A stretch of DNA of 8,498 nucleotides from an uncultured Actinomycetes bacterium (GTDB lineage: Bacteria > Actinomycetota > Acidimicrobiia > Acidimicrobiales > Acidimicrobilacustridaceae). Position numbers and translations under genes: made by a program. Each line of letters begins with the position of its first letter. The stretch's first letter is position 1. The stretch covers positions 1 to 8,498 of the forward strand of contig CAMFLJ010000151.1 of assembly GCA_945957335.1 (NCBI GenBank). Direction: 5' to 3'. Shown one piece after another: positions 1 to 5,906 of the stretch. The notes under the pieces were generated by a model. It was not told where the DNA came from. It saw nothing but the letters and a program-made list of their open reading frames with translations, and made no database searches.

Positions 1-34
1 CCTCCAGGACGCCTGCGCGGCCCCGACCGGCTGA

Positions 35-278
35 CGGAGCGAGGGCCGGGACGTTGGTCCCTTGACGGTTCGGGGCCCCGGGAGGAGAGTCATCCCACAA
101 GGCAGTGACCGGTCTGGCCGCCACTTCCTCCGCAGCCAATCGCGAACCATCCGGACGTGCCCCGAGCACCCTCAGGTGCCGGCAGCAGCCACCGGGTTCG
201 GCCGCACCAAGGCGCGTGAGGGGGTGGCGGCTCCTTCTTCTCAGCCTGCCTCGCTGCCGACGCCCTCGTCCGTAGGGC
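35..278. other. Intergenic region without a convincing gene; dyad-rich
   Basis: No frame on either strand shows the G/C-ending codon pattern of the real genes here, so I call no protein. The stretch holds several dyads: GGGAC-GTTG-GTCCC at 48-61, the self-complementary CGGGGCCCCG at 71-80, and GCACC-CTCA-GGTGC at 166-179. It also holds two nested long-range complementary pairs: GACGGTTCG (64-72) with CGAACCATC (143-151, one mismatch), and GGAGGA (81-86) with TCCTCC (126-131). A weak hairpin, GAGGGGG (218-224) with CTCCTTC (231-237) including two G-U pairs, is followed by TTCTC. It could be a regulatory region for a gene left of the window, a small RNA, or a 3' region. What I see is the symmetry; any function is inferred. 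Confidence 0.5.
48..90 (+). promoter_or_regulatory. DosR/DevR-like inverted repeat next to a possible sigma70-type promoter
   Basis: GGGAC (48-52), four bases, then GTCCC (57-61) reproduces the arms and 4-nt spacing of the 14-bp core of the actinobacterial DosR/DevR box (GGGAC-N4-GTCCC). The central bases GTTG differ from the mycobacterial TWWA. TTGACG (62-67) follows directly and resembles a -35 element. GAGAGT (85-90), 17 bp further, is a poor -10 match. If transcription starts near 97, the repeat centre lies about 42 bp upstream, a usual class II activator position. No plus-strand gene follows, so the site may instead serve a minus-strand gene to the left. The assignment is tentative. Confidence 0.3.
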
Positions 279-893
279 TCAGCGCTCCCGGGCGCGGAAC
301 TCGTGCAGCGGCACCGAGGTGGCCTTGGTCGTCGACAGCCGCGGGCGGTCGGGCTCGACCTCGGCGAGCGGCTCGCACGCCACCAGCGAGGCGAGCGAGC
401 GCCGGGCGAGCTCCTGGTAGACCCGGATGCCGTTGGCCTTCCACGCCAGGGCGTCGGCGTCGAGCTCCTTGACGACCTTGCCCGGGTTGCCGGCGGCGAG
501 GTGGTCGGCGGGCACCACGAGCCCGGCGGGGATGAAGGAGTTGGCGGCCACCAGGGCCCGCTCGCCGATGTCGGCGCCGTCCATCACCACGGCGTTCATC
601 CCGACCATGGCGCCCGACCTGATCGTGCAGCCGTGCAGCACCGCACCGTGGCCGATGTGGCCTTCGGGCTCGACGGTCGCGCCGGCGCCAGGGAACGAGT
701 GCATGACGCAGCAGTCCTGGATGTTGGCGCCTGCGCCGAGCTCGATGCGGCCGAAGTCGCCGCGCAGGCTGGCGAGCGGCCCGACGTAGGCGCCGGCCCC
801 GACGTGGACGTCGCCGATCAGCACCGCCTCGGGGTGCACGAACGCCTCCGGGTGCACCACCGGCACCACGCCCTCGATCGACCAGAACCCCAC
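279..893 (-). CDS. paaY: PaaY-type hexapeptide-repeat protein (gamma-carbonic anhydrase-like fold)
   Basis: A 204-residue left-handed beta-helix protein of the PaaY/CaiE branch of the gamma-carbonic anhydrase superfamily. The hexapeptide pattern runs from about residue 10 to 140 (HPEAVLIGDV, ASLRGD at 41-46, GAGANIQD at 53-60). The three expected zinc ligands are present: His65 in VMHS, and His82 and His87 in GHGAVLHGC. The C-terminal helical tail ending near RPRL (183-186) is typical of PaaY, which in E. coli is a thioesterase linked to phenylacetate catabolism; other relatives are carbonic anhydrases or of unknown activity. These proteins usually form trimers with metal sites at subunit interfaces. 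No paa genes are visible nearby, so the phenylacetate role is not supported by context. Start is GTG at 893, with GGGGAG 8 nt upstream. It diverges from the MFS gene. Confidence 0.9.
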   Translation of the reverse strand: MGFWSIEGVVPVVHPEAFVHPEAVLIGDVHVGAGAYVGPLASLRGDFGRIELGAGANIQDCCVMHSFPGAGATVEPEGHIGHGAVLHGCTIRSGAMVGMNAVVMDGADIGERALVAANSFIPAGLVVPADHLAAGNPGKVVKELDADALAWKANGIRVYQELARRSLASLVACEPLAEVEPDRPRLSTTKATSVPLHEFRARER

Positions 894-901
894 TGCCTCT
901 G

Positions 902-907
902 CTCCCC
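902..907 (-). promoter_or_regulatory. Ribosome binding site of the PaaY-type gene
   Basis: On the minus strand this reads GGGGAG, 8 nt before the GTG start at 893. It is the clearest Shine-Dalgarno site in the window, where most other genes lack one, and it supports the GTG start. Confidence 0.55.
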
Positions 908-1015
908 TGCTCGACGGCGACCGACCACCCGATCAGACCACACCCCGACCCTCACCGGCTCACGTCCTCAGGTCATGCCCGACCACGCGAGCCAGCGAGG
1001 AAGGAGGTGGGAGGA

Positions 1016-1032
1016 AAACGGAATCTCCGTTT
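1016..1032. promoter_or_regulatory. Perfect 7-bp inverted repeat, candidate operator in the paaY-MFS divergent region
   Basis: AAACGGA-ATC-TCCGTTT is a perfect dyad with a 3-bp centre, in a locally AT-richer patch of the 176-bp gap between the two divergent genes. It lies just upstream of, and touching, the expected -35 position of the MFS promoter (the -10-like box is at 1055-1060). This is a typical place for a repressor such as a TetR- or MarR-family protein. A terminator is less likely, because no transcript is expected to end here and the stem is short and AT-rich at its base. Confidence 0.45.
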
Positions 1033-1054
1033 CGCTTGGGGGTGGGGACCGCCG

Positions 1055-1060
1055 TACCCT
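1055..1060 (+). promoter_or_regulatory. -10-like box TACCCT of the MFS gene (near-leaderless start)
   Basis: TACCCT fits TANNNT and stands 9 nt before the ATG at 1070, with no Shine-Dalgarno site between. This spacing implies a transcript that begins within a few bases of the start codon. No convincing -35 is visible; TTCGCT at 1031-1036 is at the right distance but a poor match. The same TANNNT-N9-ATG layout occurs before ddl. Confidence 0.45.
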
Positions 1061-1069
1061 CACCACCGG

Positions 1070-2428
1070 ATGGACGAGACGGTGCCCGGGCCCGTGCCCG
1101 ACGACGACGACGCCGGACCGGTGTTCGTGCTCGAGGAGGCGGAGGACGCCTTCCTCGACGGCGACCGCACGGCCGAGGTCGGCACCATCCGCACCGCGCT
1201 GCGCCACCGTGACTTCCGGGTCATGTTCCTCGGGATGTTCGCGTCCAACACCGGCACGTGGATGCAGAACGTCATCGTCGCCGCCATGGCCTGGAACATC
1301 ACCCACAGCGCCTGGTTCGTCAGCCTCGTCGGCTTCGCCAACCTCGGCCCCCAGCTCCTGCTGGCCGTGGTCGGCGGCGGGCTGGCCGACACCTTCGACC
1401 GGCGCAAGGTCATCCTCTGGCTCAACGTCGAGCAGCTCGTCGGCTCGCTGCTCCTGGCCTGGATCGCCCTCAGCCCGAACCCGTCGAAGCCCCTGCTGCT
1501 GTTCGCCGTCGCGTTCATAGGCACCGGCGCCGCGCTGCAGTCGCCGGTGTTCCTCTCGCTCACACCTACCCTCGTCCCCCGCAAGGACCTGGCCGGCGCC
1601 GTGAGCCTCAACTCGGTGAGCATGAACGCCTCGCGCGTCATCGGCCCGGCCATCGGTGGCGTGCTCTACGCGCTCATCGGCCCGTCGTGGGTGTTCCTCG
1701 GCAACGCCGCCACCTACGTGTTCATCATGATCGCCATCGTGCGGATCACCGTGCCGGTCGTGCCGAAGCACGACACCGGCGAGGGCCAGGTCAGCCGCCT
1801 CCTGGGCGGGTTCCGCTACGTGCTCGCGGAGCCGGTCGTGCGCCGGTGCGTCGCCACCGTGCTTGTCTTCTCGTTCTTCTGCATGGGCTTCATCACCGTG
1901 ATGCCCGCCATCGCCGACGACAACCTCGGTGTGGCGTCGAAGAGCACCACCTACGGGTTCCTCTACGCCGTGTTCGGCCTGGGCGCCATGGTCGGCGCGC
2001 TCTCGATCGGCACCTTCCTGGCCGGCCGGTCGCTCGAGAAGATCGTGCGGGTCAGCCTCCTGGGCTTCGCCGCGGCGCTGGCCACCTACTCGTTGCTGCG
2101 GTCGCCCGTCCCGGCGTTCCCCGTGGGCTTCGTGCTCGGGTTCTTCTACTTCGCCGCGGTCACCTCGCTGGCCACCGTCTTCCAGAGCCGCCTCGACGAC
2201 TCCGTGCGCGGCCGCGCCAGCGCGGTGTGGGTGATGAGCTTCGGCGGCACCGTGCCCATCGGCGGCCTGGTGGCCGGCCAGTTCGTCGAGCTCACGTCGG
2301 TCACCGCCGTCGTGCTCGCCGGGGCAGCGGTGGCCGTGGTGCTGGCCTGGTACTGCGACCTGCGCCCACCCGAGCAGCGCACCCCGCGCCGGCGCACCAG
2401 CGCGGCGCCCGCCCCGACCGCGGGCTGA
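1070..2428 (+). CDS. MFS transporter, EntS/MFS_3-like exporter family
   Basis: A 452-residue membrane protein with a major facilitator superfamily pattern, about 12 hydrophobic segments beginning near residue 50. The cytoplasmic loop motif GGGLADTFDRRK (102-113) matches MFS motif A, and NASRVIGPAIGG (186-197) is a hallmark of the MFS_3/EntS-like group, which includes the enterobactin exporter and many uncharacterised drug or metabolite exporters. The substrate cannot be told from sequence. The first 40 residues are very acidic (DDDD at 11-14, then many Glu/Asp) and precede the family core. I chose ATG 1070 over the in-frame GTG at 1007 because the codons between them (AAA, AAT, CGT, GCT) do not look coding and TACCCT sits 9 nt upstream. 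The tail ends in an Arg/Ala/Pro-rich stretch. It converges with murF with one base between stop codons. Confidence 0.9.
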   Translation: MDETVPGPVPDDDDAGPVFVLEEAEDAFLDGDRTAEVGTIRTALRHRDFRVMFLGMFASNTGTWMQNVIVAAMAWNITHSAWFVSLVGFANLGPQLLLAVVGGGLADTFDRRKVILWLNVEQLVGSLLLAWIALSPNPSKPLLLFAVAFIGTGAALQSPVFLSLTPTLVPRKDLAGAVSLNSVSMNASRVIGPAIGGVLYALIGPSWVFLGNAATYVFIMIAIVRITVPVVPKHDTGEGQVSRLLGGFRYVLAEPVVRRCVATVLVFSFFCMGFITVMPAIADDNLGVASKSTTYGFLYAVFGLGAMVGALSIGTFLAGRSLEKIVRVSLLGFAAALATYSLLRSPVPAFPVGFVLGFFYFAAVTSLATVFQSRLDDSVRGRASAVWVMSFGGTVPIGGLVAGQFVELTSVTAVVLAGAAVAVVLAWYCDLRPPEQRTPRRRTSAAPAPTAG

Positions 2429-2429
2429 G

Positions 2430-3746
2430 CTACCCGGAGAGCAGCGCCTCGGCGACCTTCTCGAGCCCGGCCACCCGGCTGCCCTTCACCAGCACCGCGT
2501 CGCCCGGCCCGAGCGGGCCGAGCGCCTCGATGGCCGCCTCGGCGTCGGGCACGGCCGCCACGCCGTAGTCGGCGGTGCCGACGGGCACGAGCTCGACCCC
2601 CAGCTCGGCAGCCACCACCGCGATGCGCCGGTGCTGGGCCGGGCCCTCGTCGCCGAGCTCGGCCATGGGCCCGAGCACGGCGCGGTGGCGGGAGGCGTCG
2701 AGATGGGCGAGCGCCCGCAGCGCGGCCTCCATGGAGGCCGGCCCCGCGTTGTAGGCGTCGTTGAGCACTCGGGCCCCCGAGGGCGCGGTGCGCAGGTCCA
2801 TCCGCCACGGCGAGAGCTCGCTCAGCTCGAGCCCGGCGGCCACCTCGTCGATCGGCACGTCGCACAGCAGTGCGACCGTGGCGGCGGCGAGCGCGTTGCC
2901 GACGTGGTGCACGCCCCGCACGCCCAGGTGCACGCCGGTGGAGCCCCACGGTGACTCGAGGGTGAAGCGGGCCCGCAGGTCGGGGCCCAGCTCGACACCG
3001 GTGGCCCGGACCTCACCGTCGTCGCCGCCGTAGAGGATCGAGCGGGCCTCGGTGACGCCGGCCATGGCGGCCACGCGGGGGTTCGCTCCGTTGAGCACCG
3101 CCACCCCGTCGGGCGGGAGCGAGGCCGGCAGCTCCGCCTTGGCCCGGGCGATGGCGTCGAGGTCGCCCATCAGCTCGGCGTGCACCAGCTCGACGGCGGT
3201 GACGACGGCGATGGTGGGCCGGGCGATGTCGCACAGCCAGGCGATGTGGCCCGCGCCGCGGGCACCCATCTCGACGACCGCGACGTCGGTGGCATCGTGA
3301 GCGTTGACCAGCGTGAGGGGCACGCCCAGCTCGTTGTTGAAGCTCTTCTCGCTGGCCGTCACCACGTGCACGCGGCCGAGGGCCGAGGCGGCGAGGTCCT
3401 TCGTGGAGGTCTTGCCCACCGAGCCGGTGATGCCCACGACCCGCTCCCCCAGCTTCGTGCGGGCGTGGGCGCCGAGCAGGGTGAACGCGGCCGTGGTGTC
3501 GGCCACCGAGATGGAGGTGATGCCCTCGACCGGCTCACGGGAGGTGAAGGTGGCGGCGGCCCCTGCGTCGCGGGCGGCGGGGATGAAGTCGTGGCCGTCG
3601 CGCTCGCCCGCAACGGGGATGAAGAGCTGGCCCGGCCGCACCAGGCGCGAGTCGATGGCGGCCCCCTCGACCTCGACGTCGGGGCCCACGAGCGTGCCGC
3701 CGACGACGCGGGCGATCTCCGAGGCGCGGAACTTCACGGCCGTCAC
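2430..3746 (-). CDS. murF: UDP-N-acetylmuramoyl-tripeptide--D-alanyl-D-alanine ligase MurF
   Basis: Cytoplasmic ATP-dependent ligase that adds D-Ala-D-Ala to UDP-MurNAc-tripeptide, the last soluble step of peptidoglycan precursor synthesis. Its 438 residues are normal for MurF. The N-terminal substrate domain carries IDSRLVRPGQLF (31-42) and GERDGHDF (47-54). The ATP P-loop is GITGSVGKTSTK (105-116), followed by NNELGVPLTL (137-146), EMGARGAGHI (159-168) and an AKAEL segment near 202-206. The C-terminal domain has DAYNAGPASM (330-339), where most MurFs have NANPDSM, then LGPMAELGDEG (358-368) and KGSR (421-424). The start could be GTG 3746 or GTG 3737. The latter lies 7 nt after TACGGT on the coding strand, a leaderless layout, while E. 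coli MurF aligns with the longer form. It is divergent from ddl, which makes its substrate. Confidence 0.96.
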   Translation of the reverse strand: MTAVKFRASEIARVVGGTLVGPDVEVEGAAIDSRLVRPGQLFIPVAGERDGHDFIPAARDAGAAATFTSREPVEGITSISVADTTAAFTLLGAHARTKLGERVVGITGSVGKTSTKDLAASALGRVHVVTASEKSFNNELGVPLTLVNAHDATDVAVVEMGARGAGHIAWLCDIARPTIAVVTAVELVHAELMGDLDAIARAKAELPASLPPDGVAVLNGANPRVAAMAGVTEARSILYGGDDGEVRATGVELGPDLRARFTLESPWGSTGVHLGVRGVHHVGNALAAATVALLCDVPIDEVAAGLELSELSPWRMDLRTAPSGARVLNDAYNAGPASMEAALRALAHLDASRHRAVLGPMAELGDEGPAQHRRIAVVAAELGVELVPVGTADYGVAAVPDAEAAIEALGPLGPGDAVLVKGSRVAGLEKVAEALLSG

Positions 3747-3807
3747 CGTACCGGTCGCCGGGGGCGCCTCCGGATGGCCCTGAGGCCCGCGACCGGCCGA
3801 CTACCGT
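3745..3807. promoter_or_regulatory. Divergent murF/ddl promoter region with symmetric inverted repeat
   Basis: On the minus strand TACGGT (3750-3745) lies 7 nt before the murF GTG at 3737. On the plus strand TACCGT (3802-3807) lies 9 nt before the ddl ATG at 3817. Between them, CCGGTCGC (3751-3758) and GCGACCGG (3789-3796) are perfect inverted copies with a 30-bp gap, each next to one -10-like box (touching the murF box, 5 nt from the ddl box). The arms would occupy the spacer of each promoter, so one dimeric regulator or a loop could set both genes together. No good -35 hexamers are visible. Confidence 0.45.
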
Positions 3808-3816
3808 CGCAGCCGT

Positions 3817-4965
3817 ATGGCGACCACCCCCGAGCGCACCTCGTCCACCTCCGGCCCCGGCCGGGTGCGGCTGGTCGTGCTCTTCGGGGGTCAGTCGGCC
3901 GAGCACGACGTCTCCCGGGTCACCGCCCGCCACGTCCTGGCCGCCGCCGACCCCGAGCGCTACGACATCGTCCCCGTGGGCATCACCCGCAGCGGCGAGT
4001 GGGTGCGCGCCGAGGCCGCCATCGAGGCCCTGGCCGCCGGGGCCGACGCCCTGCCCGAGTCGCTCGCCGTCGAGGGCCCGTCGCTCGACCCGCTGCCCGC
4101 CCTCGAGCAGGCCTCGGGCCCGGTGGTGGTGCTGCCCCTGCTGCACGGCCCCATGGGCGAGGACGGCACCGTGCAGGGGCTGCTCGAGGTGGCCGGCGTG
4201 CCGTACGTCGGCTCGGGCGTGCTCGGCTCGGCCATGTCGATGGACAAGATCGCGGCCAAGCAGATCGCCGACGCCAACGGCTTCGCCCAGACGGCGTGGC
4301 GCGGCCTGCACCGCGACGACCTGCTCGGCCCGCTCGACGCCGACGGTCCCGGCACCGTCGACGCGGCCACCCTCGACGACGCCGCTGTCGCCGCCCTGAT
4401 CGACGCCCTGCGGTTCCCGATGTTCGTGAAGCCCGCCAACATGGGCTCCTCGATCGGCGTCTCCAAGGTGCGCGACGCCGCCGAGCTGCGCACCGGCCTG
4501 GCCGTCGCCCTCGACCACGACGAGTGGGTCGTCGTCGAGGAGGGCGTCGTCGCCCGCGAGATCGAGGTCGCGGTGCTCGGCCACACCACCTCGCCCCGGG
4601 CCTCGGTGCCCGGCGAGATCGTGCCCGGCGCCGACTTCTACGACTACGACGACAAGTACGCCGACGGCACCGCCGACCTGCGGGTGCCGGCGCCGCTGCC
4701 CGCTGACGTCACCGAGGAGGTGCGCGAGCTCGCCTGCCGCGTGTTCCGCGCCTACCGGGCCGAGGGCATGGCCCGCGTCGACTTCCTCTACGAGGAGGGC
4801 GGGCGGGGCCTGCTGCTCAACGAGCTCAACACGATCCCGGGCTTCACGCCGATCTCGATGTACCCGATGCTGTGGCAGGCGTCGGGCCTGCCGTACCGGG
4901 CGCTGATCGACGAGCTGGTGGGCCTGGCGGTCGAGCGTCACGACAGGGTCCAGCGCCGGCGCTGA
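3817..4965 (+). CDS. ddl: D-alanine--D-alanine ligase
   Basis: Cytoplasmic ATP-grasp enzyme that joins two D-alanines to form the dipeptide used by MurF. All 382 residues fit the long Ddl type. The N-terminal domain has VLFGGQSAEHDVS (21-33), with Glu29 matching E. coli DdlB Glu15, and LLHGPMGEDGTVQG (108-121). The ATP-grasp region has VKPANMGSSIGVSK (204-217) and the omega loop DFYDYDDKY (273-281). Lys280-Tyr281 match DdlB Lys215-Tyr216, which points to D-Ala rather than D-lactate specificity. The magnesium and substrate residues are in RVDF (320-323) and LNELNTIPGFTPISMYP (334-350). About 25 residues rich in Asp and Ala (168-195) form a longer link before the ATP-grasp domain. ATG 3817 is preceded by TACCGT and no Shine-Dalgarno site. 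Confidence 0.97.
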   Translation: MATTPERTSSTSGPGRVRLVVLFGGQSAEHDVSRVTARHVLAAADPERYDIVPVGITRSGEWVRAEAAIEALAAGADALPESLAVEGPSLDPLPALEQASGPVVVLPLLHGPMGEDGTVQGLLEVAGVPYVGSGVLGSAMSMDKIAAKQIADANGFAQTAWRGLHRDDLLGPLDADGPGTVDAATLDDAAVAALIDALRFPMFVKPANMGSSIGVSKVRDAAELRTGLAVALDHDEWVVVEEGVVAREIEVAVLGHTTSPRASVPGEIVPGADFYDYDDKYADGTADLRVPAPLPADVTEEVRELACRVFRAYRAEGMARVDFLYEEGGRGLLLNELNTIPGFTPISMYPMLWQASGLPYRALIDELVGLAVERHDRVQRRR

Positions 4966-4986
4966 CCTGCCGATCATCTCTTTGCG

Positions 4987-5850
4987 ATGACCGACGAGCG
5001 CTCCGACACGACCGTTCTGATGGAACGGCTGGCGTTCCCCGACTGCCCCCGGTGGCACGAGGGCCGCTTGTGGTTCTCCGACACCCACGACGGCCGGGTG
5101 TGGGCGATGACCGAGGAGGGCCAGGCCGAGCCGATGCTGTCGGTCGACGGCCGCCCCGGTGGGCTCGGCTGGCTCCCCGACGGCCGACTGCTGGTCGTGT
5201 CGATGAAGGGGCGGGCCCTGCTTCGGCACGATGGTGACCGGCTCACGACCGTGTGCGACCTCAGCCGCTTCTCCCCGCACGCCTGGAACGACCTCGTGGT
5301 CGCCCCCGACGGGCGGGCCTACGTGGGCGGGCACGGCCACGACGTCGAGGCCGACGACGAGCTGGCCGGCGCGCCGCTCGTGTGCGTCGAGCCCGACGGC
5401 GAGGCCTGGGTCGTGGTCGACCGGCTGCTCTTCCCGAACGGCATGGCGGTGGTCGACGGCCCCGGTGGCCGCACGCTGCTCGTGGCCGAGACCTGGGGCC
5501 AACGGGTGTCGGCCTACGACCTGCTCGCCGACGGCTCGGCGGCCCGGCCCCGGGTGTGGGCCGACGTGCGCCCCAACGTCCCCGACGGGCTGGCGGTCGA
5601 CGCCGAGGGCGCGGTGTGGGTGGCCGACCCGGTGCTCAAGGGCCTGATGCGGGTGATCGAGGGCGTCGGTGCCGTGCAGTGGCTCTCCACCGGCGACCGG
5701 GGCGCGTTCTCGTGCGCCCTCGGCGGCAGCGACGGACGCACGCTCTACGTGTGCACGTCGGGCACCTCGAACCCGGCCAAGACGGTGCGCGAGCGCAGCG
5801 GCCGCATCGAGGCCGTCCGCGTCGACGTCCCCGCACTCACCTACGCCTGA
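4987..5850 (+). CDS. SMP-30/gluconolactonase/LRE family protein
   Basis: A 287-residue six-bladed beta-propeller hydrolase of the SMP-30/regucalcin family, whose characterised members are metal-dependent sugar lactonases or organophosphate esterases. The metal and active-site residues are all in place: Glu25 in CPRWHEG, Asn101 in WNDLVV, Asn151 in FPNG and Asp200 in VPDGLAVD, matching Glu18, Asn103, Asn154 and Asp204 of human SMP30. Propeller repeats such as PDGR, GLGWLPDGRLLV and GLAVDAEGAVWVA recur. There is no signal peptide, so it is probably cytoplasmic. The real substrate is unknown. It starts 21 nt after ddl without a clear ribosome site; GATCAT (4972-4977) stands 9 nt before the ATG, the same spacing as the boxes before ddl and the MFS gene, but is a weak match. 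Co-transcription with ddl is possible. Confidence 0.9.
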   Translation: MTDERSDTTVLMERLAFPDCPRWHEGRLWFSDTHDGRVWAMTEEGQAEPMLSVDGRPGGLGWLPDGRLLVVSMKGRALLRHDGDRLTTVCDLSRFSPHAWNDLVVAPDGRAYVGGHGHDVEADDELAGAPLVCVEPDGEAWVVVDRLLFPNGMAVVDGPGGRTLLVAETWGQRVSAYDLLADGSAARPRVWADVRPNVPDGLAVDAEGAVWVADPVLKGLMRVIEGVGAVQWLSTGDRGAFSCALGGSDGRTLYVCTSGTSNPAKTVRERSGRIEAVRVDVPALTYA

Positions 5851-5859
5851 CGACCCCCA

Positions 5860-5902
5860 GCTGGCTCGGGACGTCACGGAAACCGTGACGCTGTGAGCCA
5901 GC
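5860..5902. terminator. Two-tier hairpin between convergent genes, likely bidirectional terminator
   Basis: The outer stem GCTGGCTC (5860-5867) pairs with GAGCCAGC (5895-5902). The inner stem CGTCACGG (5872-5879) pairs with CCGTGACG (5883-5890) around an AAA loop, with a 4-by-4 internal loop between the stems. Both stems are perfect 8-bp helices. The element fills the 56-bp gap between the stops of the SMP-30 gene and the tetR gene, so it can serve both. No T-run follows on either strand, as is common for the tail-less hairpin terminators reported in high-GC actinomycetes. Confidence 0.75.
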
Positions 5903-5906
5903 CCGG

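Noticed and set aside
2..34. Possible last codons of a plus-strand gene (LQDACAAPTG then TGA) cut by the left edge
   Set aside because: All third positions are G or C, which fits, but ten codons are too few to call a gene. It stays possible.
1..93. Minus-strand frame from ATG at 93 open to the left edge (begins MTLLPGPRTVKGP)
   Set aside because: No ribosome site or TANNNT box, mixed third positions and an unrecognisable peptide; it also overlaps the DosR-like repeat. Needs the sequence to the left.
64..151. Known riboswitch, SRP RNA or RNase P RNA in the left intergenic region
   Set aside because: I compared both strands by eye with the conserved cores of cobalamin, glycine, TPP, SRP and RNase P RNAs and found no match beyond short chance strings.
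62..472. Plus-strand open frame over the left intergenic region and the end of the PaaY-type gene
   Set aside because: Low-complexity Arg/Pro/Ala peptide with no family likeness; it is antisense to a well-supported gene.
279..893. A phenylacetate-degradation locus based on the PaaY-type gene
   Set aside because: No other paa gene is visible; PaaY-like proteins often occur alone in actinomycetes with other or unknown roles.
1007..1069. Upstream GTG start for the MFS gene
   Set aside because: It would add 21 residues from A/T-ending codons and run through the palindrome and the -10-like box.
303..1520. Long plus-strand open frame opposite the PaaY-type gene and into the MFS gene
   Set aside because: The peptide is a His/Arg/Gly-rich shadow; real genes cover both parts in other frames.
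3817..4965. VanA/VanB-type D-Ala-D-Lac ligase and a resistance cluster
   Set aside because: The omega loop keeps the Lys-Tyr pair of D-Ala-D-Ala ligases, and no vanH, vanX, vanR or vanS gene is nearby.
3535..5877. 780-codon minus-strand open frame across ddl and the SMP-30 gene
   Set aside because: Long antisense frames are expected in very GC-rich coding DNA. The peptide is low-complexity (His, Gly, Arg, Val) and ddl and SMP-30 on the plus strand have full motif sets.
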